A DNA stretch of 64,000 nucleotides from Microlunatus parietis (GTDB taxonomy: Bacteria > Actinomycetota > Actinomycetes > Propionibacteriales > Propionibacteriaceae), in assembly GCF_013407955.1 (NCBI RefSeq), contig NZ_JACCBU010000001.1:4774001-4838000 (forward strand), given 5' to 3'. The position numbers and the translations under genes were made by a program. The notes under the pieces are model-generated. The model searched no databases. It saw only the letters and a program-made list of their open reading frames with translations, and had not been told where the DNA came from. The stretch's first letter is position 1; every line of letters starts with the position of its first letter. This document shows positions 51,169-59,177 of the stretch, piece by piece.

Positions 51169-52211
51169 ATGGAGCGGGAGCGTTGGGGTGCGGCCTGGGT
51201 GGCCATGGTCGGGGTGTTCGTCGTGGTCGTGGCGGAGCAGCTGCCGATCGGTCTGCTGATCCAGATCAGTCCCGAGCTGAGGGTGACCGAGGGGGCGGCC
51301 GGGCTCAGCGTGACCATCCCGAGCGTGATCGCCGGGGTCGCGGCGCTCGTCGTACCCGTGGTGGCAGGGCGGCTGGACCGCCGGGTGCTCCTGATCGCGC
51401 TGATGATCTTGATGACGGCCGCGAATGTCGCGTCGTGGGTGGCTCCGAACTTCGAGGTCCTGCTGCTGTCGCGGGTGTTCGTGGGAATCGGGATCGGCGG
51501 CTTCTGGGCCATCGGCGGCGGTCTCGCCGTGCGACTGGTGGCTGCGCCGAACGTGCCCGAGGCGACGGCGATCATCTTCGCCGGGGTCGCCGCGGCCAAC
51601 GTGCTCGGCGTTCCGCTGGGCACGATGCTGGGGACTCAGCTGGGGTGGCGGCTGGCGTTCGCGGCGCTCGGGGCGGCCGCCCTGGTCTCGCTGGTGTGCC
51701 TGATCGTCGCGCTGCCGCCCCTTGCTGCGCCGACCCCGGTCCGGCCGCAGCTGCTGCTCGACCAGCTCGGGAACCGGGACGTGGCGGTCGGGCTGATCGC
51801 GACCCTGCGCGGCGCAGCGTGACCGGAGTCGTCGCCTGCATCCTCGCGGTTGTCACGATCGCGCTGGGGCTGCTCCCCGTGGTCGGTCTGCAGCCGATCT
51901 CCGGAGTGCCGCTGCTCCTGCTCTGGGGTCTGTTCTTCGGCGGGCTCTCGGTCGGCATGCAGACCTGGATGATCAAGGCCGCGCCCGCGGCCGTCGAGGC
52001 CGCGACGTCCTTGTGGGTCGGCGTCTGGAACCTTGCCATCGGAGTCGGAGCCCTGGTCGGCGGCGCCGCCATCGACAGGCTCTCCCTGCCGGCAACGGTC
52101 GGGATCGCGGCGCTGTCGACGCTAGCGGCCGTTCTGGCGGTCGCCGTCGGCGCCGTCAGGGCCGGACCGCGAGCTCAGCCAACGACGCGGCGCCCGGTGG
52201 CCACTCCTTGA
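51169..52211 (+). pseudogene. Broken MFS exporter (AraJ/Cmx-like)
   Basis: The first 217 codons (to 51822) encode TM1-6 of an AraJ-type MFS protein: LRVTEGAAGLSVTIPSVIAG, VLLIALMILMTAANVASWVA, GVAAANVLGVPLGTMLGTQL. The frame stops after NRDVAVGLIATLRGAA. Similarity resumes at once in another frame (VVACILAVVTIALGLLPVVG, LLLLWGLFFGGLSVGMQTWM, LAIGVGALVGGAAIDRLSLP) to 52211. About 70 residues around TM7-TM8 are missing at the junction. An internal deletion with frameshift is the simplest reading; a sequencing error alone would not remove the segment. GGGAGGAG precedes the ATG, so the start signals are intact. Confidence 0.8.
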
Positions 52212-55200
52212 TCAGCAGCGAGACGTAGCGCGCGGTCTCGCCCGGCGCGAACGGCCGCCAGGTGACGCCGTCGGCGGAGACGGCACGGTCGTACGCCGGC
52301 ACCTTGCCCCTGGTCCAGCGGGGCGTGACCTCGCCGAGCTCATGATCACCACCCAGGTTGATCACGACCCGGCGGCCGGCGGCGCCGGGCGTCCAGGCCG
52401 TACGCGGGTCGCCGTCGACGGCCCGGTCCGGATCGGACATCCCGGCCGGCAGCGGGGATCCCGGGTAGGTGATCTTGCCCCGCGCCAGGTCGGTGACGGG
52501 CGTCCGCGGCCCTTCGGTGAAGTCGATCACGCGGGACTTCCCGGCCGGTACGTCGACCGTGCGCGACTCGCCGGTCGCGGTCGAGGTGAGCTCGACCCGG
52601 GCGGTCCGGCCGCCGGGGTTGCGGACCTCGACCCGGCGCGAGTCGGCAACCGTGATCACCAGTCCCTCGGCCCGGTCGGAGCGGACCCGGAACCGGACCG
52701 GCTCCACCGCCGCCGAGGCCGGATCGAGGGCGACGGTGTAGTCGATGCCGGCGCCGGTGATCGTCTGGCTGCCCCGGTACGCGAGCCGGGTGCGACCGGA
52801 CTGCGGCACCCGGAGCGTGGCCCGGACCGGCTCGCCGGACAGGTTGAACAGGGACAGCCGGTCGCCGTTCAGCGCGGCGCGGAGCGCGTCCGGGCCGCCG
52901 GACGGCTGCGGCTCGCCCGCTCGCCGCGCCGTCTCGGCCGGGCTCTGCGGGCCGTAGCCGCGGATGATCAACTTCGCCGCCTTCGCGGCCGGCCCGTGGG
53001 ACAGCGCAAGATCGTTGCCGGCCACCGCGATCGGGCTGTCCGAACCGCTGACCACGAAGCCTGCCCGGCCGTCCAGGTTGACCCAGTCGCCGGCGACCTC
53101 GGTGAACTTCGGCACCTCGGTCACCGTGGTCCAGGTGCTGCCGTCGGTGGAGGCCTCGATCCGGTAGTTGAACGGCCAGGCGTCCTCCTGCCAGTGGATC
53201 GTGACCCGGTCCACCGTCGTCGCCGTACCAAGATCAACAGCCCACCAGCCCTTCATCGTGGGCCGTTCCTGTTCGCTGTTGCCCCAGCGCGTCTTCGGGT
53301 CGCCGTCGACCGCCTTGTCCGGGCTGCGGTCGGCGTTGTAGCTGGTCGAGGCCGTGGCCGTCCTGCCCCGGGCCAGGTTGTCCGGGCCGCCGGGTCCGTA
53401 CGCGCCGAACTCGTAGATCGAATAGCCCCACTGGGACTGCGCTGCGACGCCGACCATTCGCAGATAGCGCGCCTCGGTCGCCGGGAAATCGAGCGTCTCG
53501 GTGCCGCCCCGCCCGACCGTCGACGGCGGCAGCGTCACCGAGCCGTCCCGGCCGGTGAACGTGCGGTCGCCGTCCAGTCCGGGCATGCCGGGCATCCGCT
53601 GGTTGAACAGGCGCAGGTAGCCTTCGTCGTCGCCGGTTCCCGTGCTGGCGTAGGCGATCGAGCCGTCCGGCAGCGTCGTGAACCCGGCATAGCGATCACC
53701 GCGACGGACCACCGTGGCGGTCGCGTCGATCCCGTCCCTGATCTTGGTGTACGTCCGCGCGTTGGCCTGGTCGACGGCGGCGACGGAGGGCAGCAGGGAC
53801 GGTGACGGACCGATCAGGTTGATCAGATAGTCGTCGTGGCCGGGCAGGTAGCCGAACTTCACGAAGCCCGGCCGCAGCGTCGGCAGCGCCAGCGCGGATC
53901 CGGTCCGGTGCGCCAGATAGCCGGGCCTGGTGCCGAAGTCGGTCACGCCGGCGGCGCGCCGGTCGTACTCGGCCAGGCTGACCGGCTCGACGTCGCCGGC
54001 CAGCCGGTCCCGCCAGAAGTGCAGCAGGTACGCGTAGCCGACCTCGGCCCTGGCCTCGGTCTCGTACTGCAGGCCGGTGGTCTTGATCAACCGGCCGGCC
54101 GGCTCGGCGGCCGCATAGGGGACCAGGGCGTTCGCGATCATGCGCTCGGCGCGGGCCGCCAGCGGGTCCCCGTTGATCATGGCGCGGGCGGTGACCGGGA
54201 GCAGGCTGCGCCCGTACAGGTGGGCCCGGTCGCCGATCATGAACTCGGCCGGCACGCCCTGCCGGGTGCCCAGCCGGTGCAGCGTCGCCCACAACTCGTC
54301 GGCGTTCGGCATGATCAACTGGCTCTGCGGGATCGGCCGCCCGGCGATCAGGTAGTGCGGCACGTTGCGGCCGGGGTAGGACCCGATCGACTGTTGGTAC
54401 ATGCCGTTCCAGCTGCCGTGGTTCTCCGAGGTGTAACTGTCGAAGACGTTCTGGGCCGTGTTCCAGTCTGCGATCGGCCGGTTGTCGATCATGGTCGGGT
54501 TGACCCGGTCGGCGACCGGCAGCCCGGGCATGTTGAGGGTCCACCGGGTCAGCCACTCGCGCCACCTCGGGGCGTTGGGATCGTCAGGCAGGTACGCGTC
54601 GGCGGCGGACAGGTTCATCGTCCGGGCGCCCATCTCCTCGAGCTTGGTGTCCGAGACGTACCCGCCGACCAGCCCGTTGGTGCTGCCGCCCTCCCGGGCC
54701 GGATCGGTCGGGTTCGCGCCGACGTCGGCCAGATAGTTGGCCTCGCCGCGGGTGATCACGTCGATGCCGTCCCGGGTCCGTTGATCAAGATCGTCCCAGA
54801 GCAGCCGGGCGGCGTCGACCAGGTAGGCCTCGGCGGTCGCGTCCCAGTAGATCCGGGCGCCCCAGCTGCCGCCGGCCGGGTCGACGAACCGGTTCCGGGC
54901 GGTCCAGTAGCTGATCGAGGAGACCGTACGGTCGCGCAGGGTGGCCTCGTCGAGGCCGGCGGCGGCCGCGTCGTAGTCGCCGAACTCCAGCAGCACCGCG
55001 TTGCCGACGAGCCCCTCGACGCCGGAGTAGGCGCCGGCCTGCTCGTTCCAGAGGGTCTGCAGGAACGGGGTGTTGCGGAGCAGCAGACCGTAATAGACCC
55101 TGGCCAGGTCGTCCTCCGATCCGGGCGGCTCGGCGCCGGCGGCCGGTGCGCGGGCGCCGAACCAGCCGGCCATCAGGGCGAGCGCCAGGAGCAGGCAGAC

Positions 55201-55239
55201 GATCATGGAACGGGCGCGATGCGGGCGGGTGGTCGGCAT
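52156..55239 (-). CDS. Large secreted discoidin-domain protein
   Basis: 1027 residues with a signal peptide at about 1-36 (SMIVCLLLALALMAGWFGAR, cleavage near AGA-E). The N-terminal ~500 residues are helical and Trp/Tyr-rich (GSWGARIYWDATAEAYLVDA, SENHGSWNGMYQQSIGSYPG, ETEARAEVGYAYLLHFWRDR) and look like an (alpha/alpha)-barrel polysaccharide-degrading enzyme, but the family is not recognised. F5/8-type C (CBM32-like) domains are at about 590-750 (NLARGRTATASTSYNADRSP, KAVDGDPKTRWGNSEQERP) and, partly, at 915-1027 (DPDRAVDGDPRTAWTPG). Good GGGAGGA ribosome site. Probably an extracellular glycan-active protein. The 3' end overlaps the broken MFS gene by 56 nt. Confidence 0.8.
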   Translation of the reverse strand: MPTTRPHRARSMIVCLLLALALMAGWFGARAPAAGAEPPGSEDDLARVYYGLLLRNTPFLQTLWNEQAGAYSGVEGLVGNAVLLEFGDYDAAAAGLDEATLRDRTVSSISYWTARNRFVDPAGGSWGARIYWDATAEAYLVDAARLLWDDLDQRTRDGIDVITRGEANYLADVGANPTDPAREGGSTNGLVGGYVSDTKLEEMGARTMNLSAADAYLPDDPNAPRWREWLTRWTLNMPGLPVADRVNPTMIDNRPIADWNTAQNVFDSYTSENHGSWNGMYQQSIGSYPGRNVPHYLIAGRPIPQSQLIMPNADELWATLHRLGTRQGVPAEFMIGDRAHLYGRSLLPVTARAMINGDPLAARAERMIANALVPYAAAEPAGRLIKTTGLQYETEARAEVGYAYLLHFWRDRLAGDVEPVSLAEYDRRAAGVTDFGTRPGYLAHRTGSALALPTLRPGFVKFGYLPGHDDYLINLIGPSPSLLPSVAAVDQANARTYTKIRDGIDATATVVRRGDRYAGFTTLPDGSIAYASTGTGDDEGYLRLFNQRMPGMPGLDGDRTFTGRDGSVTLPPSTVGRGGTETLDFPATEARYLRMVGVAAQSQWGYSIYEFGAYGPGGPDNLARGRTATASTSYNADRSPDKAVDGDPKTRWGNSEQERPTMKGWWAVDLGTATTVDRVTIHWQEDAWPFNYRIEASTDGSTWTTVTEVPKFTEVAGDWVNLDGRAGFVVSGSDSPIAVAGNDLALSHGPAAKAAKLIIRGYGPQSPAETARRAGEPQPSGGPDALRAALNGDRLSLFNLSGEPVRATLRVPQSGRTRLAYRGSQTITGAGIDYTVALDPASAAVEPVRFRVRSDRAEGLVITVADSRRVEVRNPGGRTARVELTSTATGESRTVDVPAGKSRVIDFTEGPRTPVTDLARGKITYPGSPLPAGMSDPDRAVDGDPRTAWTPGAAGRRVVINLGGDHELGEVTPRWTRGKVPAYDRAVSADGVTWRPFAPGETARYVSLLIKEWPPGAASLAELAVRP

Positions 55240-55295
55240 GGCGGTCCTCCCCGGACAGCGATGTCGGAAGACGTTTACCCGGAGACGATACCGGT

Positions 55296-55301
55296 TACGG
55301 T
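55296..55301 (+). promoter_or_regulatory. -10 hexamer of exonuclease III gene
   Basis: TACGGT ends 6 nt before the GTG at 55308; leaderless spacing. Confidence 0.45.
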
Positions 55302-55307
55302 GGGGGA

Positions 55308-56174
55308 GTGCGGATCGTCACCTGGAATGTGAACTCGGTCAAGCAGCGGATGCCCCGGCTCCTGCCGTGGCTCGACGAGCGCCGGCCGGACGTGGTCTGC
55401 CTGCAGGAGACCAAGCTCGCCGACGACGCCTTCCGGGCGCTGCTCGACACCGAACTGGCCGACCGCGGCTACCAGGTCGCGGTGAACGGCGAGACCCAGT
55501 GGAACGGGGTCGCGATCCTGTCCCGGGTCGGCCTGGAGGACGTGGTGCTCGGCATCCCGGACGGGCCCGGCTTCCCGCACCAGGAGGCGCGGGCGATCGC
55601 CGCCACCTGCGACGGGGTACGGATCCACGGCGTGTACGTACCGAACGGGCGGGTGCCGGACTCCGATCACTACCGCTACAAGCTGGACTGGCTGGCCGCG
55701 CTGCGCCGGCAGGTCGAGACCGGTCCGGCGGCGCGGATCGTTTGCGGCGACATGAACATCGCCCCGACCGACGCCGACGTGTTCGACCCGGATGCCTACA
55801 TCGGGCAGACCCACGTCACCGAACCGGAGCGGGCCGCGCTCGCTGACCTGCAGACGATCGGGCTGCACGACGTGGTCCGGGACCGCTGGCCGACCGAGCG
55901 GGTGTTCAGCTACTGGGACTACCGGGCCGGCATGTTCCACCAGGACCTGGGCATGCGGATCGACCTGGTGCTCGCCTCCGATCCGGTCGCGGCCCGGGTC
56001 AAGGCGGCCTGGATCGACCGGAAGGCGCGCAAGGGCACCGGGCCGAGTGATCATGCTCCGGTGATCGTTGATCTTGATACGGCCCCGGACGGCGACATCG
56101 GCCCGGTGGTGCCGCCACCTTCTGCTCCCGCGGCTCGGCGAGGGACCAAGAAACTTCCGCAGGCGAAGAAGTAG
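55308..56174 (+). CDS. xth: Exodeoxyribonuclease III
   Basis: 288-residue AP endonuclease/3'-exonuclease of base-excision repair. Signatures in order: VRIVTWNVNSVKQRMPRLLP, DVVCLQETKLADDAF with the metal-binding Glu, GDMNIAPTDADVFDP, YWDYRAGMFHQDLGMRIDLV, and the C-terminal catalytic GPSDHAPVIVDL. The GTG at 55308 is at the conserved family start. A 25-residue basic tail (PAARRGTKKLPQAKK) is extra. It is 9 nt upstream of the LigD-type polymerase gene, so the two are co-transcribed. Confidence 0.95.
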   Translation: MRIVTWNVNSVKQRMPRLLPWLDERRPDVVCLQETKLADDAFRALLDTELADRGYQVAVNGETQWNGVAILSRVGLEDVVLGIPDGPGFPHQEARAIAATCDGVRIHGVYVPNGRVPDSDHYRYKLDWLAALRRQVETGPAARIVCGDMNIAPTDADVFDPDAYIGQTHVTEPERAALADLQTIGLHDVVRDRWPTERVFSYWDYRAGMFHQDLGMRIDLVLASDPVAARVKAAWIDRKARKGTGPSDHAPVIVDLDTAPDGDIGPVVPPPSAPAARRGTKKLPQAKK

Positions 56175-56183
56175 GAGACGATC

Positions 56184-57140
56184 ATGGCGGCGCAGGAGGA
56201 GCGGGACGGGGTCGGGCTGACCAATCTCGACCAGGAACTGTTCACCGGCGCCGACGCGACCAAGCGGGACCTGATCGACTATCTCGAAGCCGGCCGGGAC
56301 CGGATCCTGCCCGGCCTGCGGGACCGGCCGCTGTCGGTGATCCGGGTCCGGCCGGGCCAGCAGCCGTTCATGCAGAAGAACGTGCCGAAGTACACGCCGG
56401 AATGGGTCGAGACCACGACCGTGTGGGCGGAGTCGTCGCACCGGGACGTCTCGTACGCGCTCTGCAACGACTGGCGCACCCTGCTCTGGTTCGGCAACCA
56501 GCGGGCCGTCGAATACCACCCGACCCTGAACACGATGAGCGAGCCGGACCGGCAGACGTACTTGATCATGGACCTGGACCCGCCGGAGGGTTCCGGCTTC
56601 GACGTCGTGATCAAGACCGCCAAGGTGGTCAAGCAGGCGCTCGACGAGCTCGACCTGGCTGCCGTGATCAAGACCAGCGGCTCGAAGGGCGTGCACATCA
56701 TGGTCCCGCTGGACGGCTCCGCGCCGATCGAGGACGTCGCCGCGGCCACCCGGGCCGTCGCCGCCCGGGCCGAGAAGCTCGACCCCGACCTCGCGACGAC
56801 CGCCTACATCAAGGAAGATCGCGGCGGCAAGGTGTTCCTCGACTCGACCCGGGCCGGCGGAGCCACCATCGTCGCCGCCTACAGCCCCCGGGTCCGCCCC
56901 GGCACCACCGTCTCCTTCCCGGTCCCCTGGGATGATCTTGACGACGTGAAGCCCGCCGACTTCACCGTGAAGTCGGCCCTCAAGATCACCGGTGATCCCT
57001 GGGCCGACCTGATGCCAGCCGACCAGACCCTGCCGGCCGACCTGATCGCCGAGGGCCACGAGATCCCCGTCGCGAGGGTGCAGGCCATGCACGAAGGCAA
57101 GCGGCGCAAACGAGCCCGAGAGGCCAAGGGCGAGTCCTGA
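56184..57140 (+). CDS. LigD-type polymerase/primase domain protein
   Basis: 318-residue stand-alone archaeo-eukaryotic primase-like polymerase domain, as found in bacterial end-joining LigD. Visible motifs: the catalytic DxD in LIMDLDPPEGSGFDVVIKTA, the nucleotide-binding SGSKGVHIMVPL, and the third Asp in VFLDSTRAGGATIVAAYSPR. The N-terminal FMQKNVPKYTPEWVETTTVW matches the LigD phosphate-binding region. A basic C-terminus (HEGKRRKRAREAKGES) follows. No Ku or ATP-dependent ligase gene is in the window. Paired with exonuclease III, it may fill gaps or ends during double-strand-break or excision repair. Confidence 0.9.
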   Translation: MAAQEERDGVGLTNLDQELFTGADATKRDLIDYLEAGRDRILPGLRDRPLSVIRVRPGQQPFMQKNVPKYTPEWVETTTVWAESSHRDVSYALCNDWRTLLWFGNQRAVEYHPTLNTMSEPDRQTYLIMDLDPPEGSGFDVVIKTAKVVKQALDELDLAAVIKTSGSKGVHIMVPLDGSAPIEDVAAATRAVAARAEKLDPDLATTAYIKEDRGGKVFLDSTRAGGATIVAAYSPRVRPGTTVSFPVPWDDLDDVKPADFTVKSALKITGDPWADLMPADQTLPADLIAEGHEIPVARVQAMHEGKRRKRAREAKGES

Positions 57141-57216
57141 CCCGGGCACGCGCGGGCGGCGCGCCGAACGGGATTGCAGGGGGAGGGGTGGGGACGTAGC
57201 GTTACGCGCGAAAGCG

Positions 57217-57262
57217 GCCCCGGGGTGGGTTCGGCCGGCAAGCACAAGCCCGCCCCCGGGGC
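57217..57262 (+). terminator. Strong GC hairpin before ABC exporter
   Basis: GCCCCGGGG at 57217-57225 can pair with CCCCGGGGC at 57254-57262, extended by TGGG (57226-57229) against CCCG (57249-57252) after a one-base bulge. It lies 77-122 nt after the polymerase stop and about 17 nt before the exporter's AAGGAGGG site. It could terminate the repair operon or attenuate the exporter genes. Confidence 0.5.
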
Positions 57263-57296
57263 TCCATGCCCCTACCCGAAGGAGGGAGCAGGCCCA

Positions 57297-59177
57297 GTGT
57301 GCCCTACTGATGCTGCCCGCGTCACCCCGCCCGTTCGAACCCGGAGTCGACGAGCCGCGGTAGCGGTCTTGGTCCGGGAGTTCCCGCTCGCTGCCGCGTG
57401 GATCGCCTTCCTGGTCGCGTTGGCGGGGCTGCTTCCGGCAGCGTTCGCCGCGCTGGTTGCGGATTTGGTCGAGTCACTGCCGGTGATCATCGGTTCCGGA
57501 CTCGGCACCGCAACGGGCCAGCCGGTTCTCTTCATCCTGGTCGCCATCGGAGTCGTACTCCTGGCCCAGGAACTGGTCGCGTCGTTGGCGACGGTCACGA
57601 CAACGGTCGTCTACCAGAGGTACGACGAGCACCTGCTGACCCGCGTGATGAAGGCGCTCCTGGCGGTTCCTGGACTCGACCCGTTCGAGGATCCGGCCTT
57701 GGCGATCAAGACCGACCGCGCCGTTCGTATCCCCGGATTCGGGCCAGGAGAGTTGATCACCGGCCTGATGGAGAAGGGGGCGGTGCGCGCTCAGGGGCTG
57801 GCGGCCGCGGTCCTGGTGGCGACGATCTGGCCGCTGGCCGCGGTCGTCCTGTCCGTGGCCTGGCTTCTGGTCGGGCGGCGCCTGCAGGTCGACTTCGACG
57901 CTGACCCGGATGCGGGTACCGATCCGTCGTCGTGGACCGAGACGCGCCGCCGGGCTCGGTACCTCAAGCAGGTCGGTCTGATGCCGGCTTGGGCCAAGGA
58001 GTTGCGGATCTTCGGCCTGGTCGACTGGCTTGCCGATCGGTTCGGGCGGCAGAACGCCAAGGTCCTGGCCGACTTGTGGCGGATCCGCGCGGTCGAGCAG
58101 CGCGTCGTCCTCGCGCTCTTCACCGTTGTTGTCGCTGCGAACGTGGTGGTGCTGGCTCTGGCGGCTCGGGCGGCCATGGACGGGAGCCTGTCCCTCGGCC
58201 AGTTGATCATTCTGCTGCAGGGGCTTCTCGGCATGGCCTTCCTGGCCAGTCAGAACGGGGACGGCTTCATCGCGAACGGCTCGGTCGCCGTTCCTGACGT
58301 CCTGGAACTCGAGCGAGCCACGGCTGGCCTCGCCGCAGCCCGACCAGGCCGGCTGCCTGCCGACGGGCTGCCGCGCCGGGAGATCCACTTCGAGAACGTA
58401 CGGTTCGGCTACGCCGGCCGTACCCCCGTTTTCGATGGCCTCAGCTTGCGGATCGAGGCGGGCCAGTCGGTCGGCATCGTGGGCCTGAACGGCGCGGGCA
58501 AGACCACATTGATCAAGCTTCTCGCAGGCCTGGAAACCCCCCAGCTCGGACAGGTCACCGTCGACGGCACTCCGCTTGTTGATCTTGACCTGGAGTCCTG
58601 GTGGCGGCGCGTTGCCGCGATCTTCCAGGACTTCGTCCATTATGAGCTCCCGGCACGCGACGCGATCGGCTTCGGCGCTGTCGATCTCGCAGGCTCCCAG
58701 CGGTCGACAGCCGATCATGATCTTCGATCGGCCGCCCAGCTGGCTGGTGCGGGGGAGATCATCGCCGACCTCCCGCAGGGGCTGGACACGCCGCTGTCCC
58801 GACGGCTGGCCGGTGGAGTCGATCTTTCGGGAGGGCAGTGGCAGCGGATCGCCCTGGCGCGGACGATGCTGACCGTGCAGGCCGGGGCGCGGGTGCTCGT
58901 TCTGGACGAGCCCACGGCCCAGCTGGATGTGCGGGCCGAGGCCGACATCTACGACCGCTTCCTCGACCTGACCCGTGGGCTGACCACCATCGTGATCAGC
59001 CATCGGTTCTCCACGGTCCGGCGAGCCGACCGAATTCTGGTGCTCGATGGTGGGCGGATCACCGAGGACGGCAGCCACGCCGAACTGGTGGCCACCGGCG
59101 GGCGCTACGCCCGGCTCTTCGCCAAGCAGGCGCTCCGTTATGTTGACGACAACCCGGCAGCTGGTGATCATGGCTGA
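57297..59177 (+). CDS. ABC exporter half-transporter 1
   Basis: 626-residue fused membrane/ATPase protein. The N-terminal ~320 residues carry the membrane helices (AAAWIAFLVALAGLLPAAFA, VLFILVAIGVVLLAQELVAS). The ATPase domain starts at about 360: Walker A GLNGAGKTTLIKLLAG, signature LSGGQWQRIALART, Walker B VLVLDEPTAQLD, switch His in SHRFSTVRR. GTG start with AAGGAGGG about 10 nt upstream. Its stop overlaps the next gene by 8 nt, so the pair probably works as a heterodimer. The LSGGQWQ form is common in exporters of lipids, drugs or peptides in actinobacteria. No precursor-peptide gene was recognised nearby. Confidence 0.9.
   Translation: MCPTDAARVTPPVRTRSRRAAVAVLVREFPLAAAWIAFLVALAGLLPAAFAALVADLVESLPVIIGSGLGTATGQPVLFILVAIGVVLLAQELVASLATVTTTVVYQRYDEHLLTRVMKALLAVPGLDPFEDPALAIKTDRAVRIPGFGPGELITGLMEKGAVRAQGLAAAVLVATIWPLAAVVLSVAWLLVGRRLQVDFDADPDAGTDPSSWTETRRRARYLKQVGLMPAWAKELRIFGLVDWLADRFGRQNAKVLADLWRIRAVEQRVVLALFTVVVAANVVVLALAARAAMDGSLSLGQLIILLQGLLGMAFLASQNGDGFIANGSVAVPDVLELERATAGLAAARPGRLPADGLPRREIHFENVRFGYAGRTPVFDGLSLRIEAGQSVGIVGLNGAGKTTLIKLLAGLETPQLGQVTVDGTPLVDLDLESWWRRVAAIFQDFVHYELPARDAIGFGAVDLAGSQRSTADHDLRSAAQLAGAGEIIADLPQGLDTPLSRRLAGGVDLSGGQWQRIALARTMLTVQAGARVLVLDEPTAQLDVRAEADIYDRFLDLTRGLTTIVISHRFSTVRRADRILVLDGGRITEDGSHAELVATGGRYARLFAKQALRYVDDNPAAGDHG

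Noticed and set aside
57266..57310. Short 14-codon ORF overlapping the start of ABC exporter 1, possible precursor or leader peptide
   Set aside because: It has no ribosome site of its own, overlaps the exporter's own Shine-Dalgarno sequence and has no peptide-like features.
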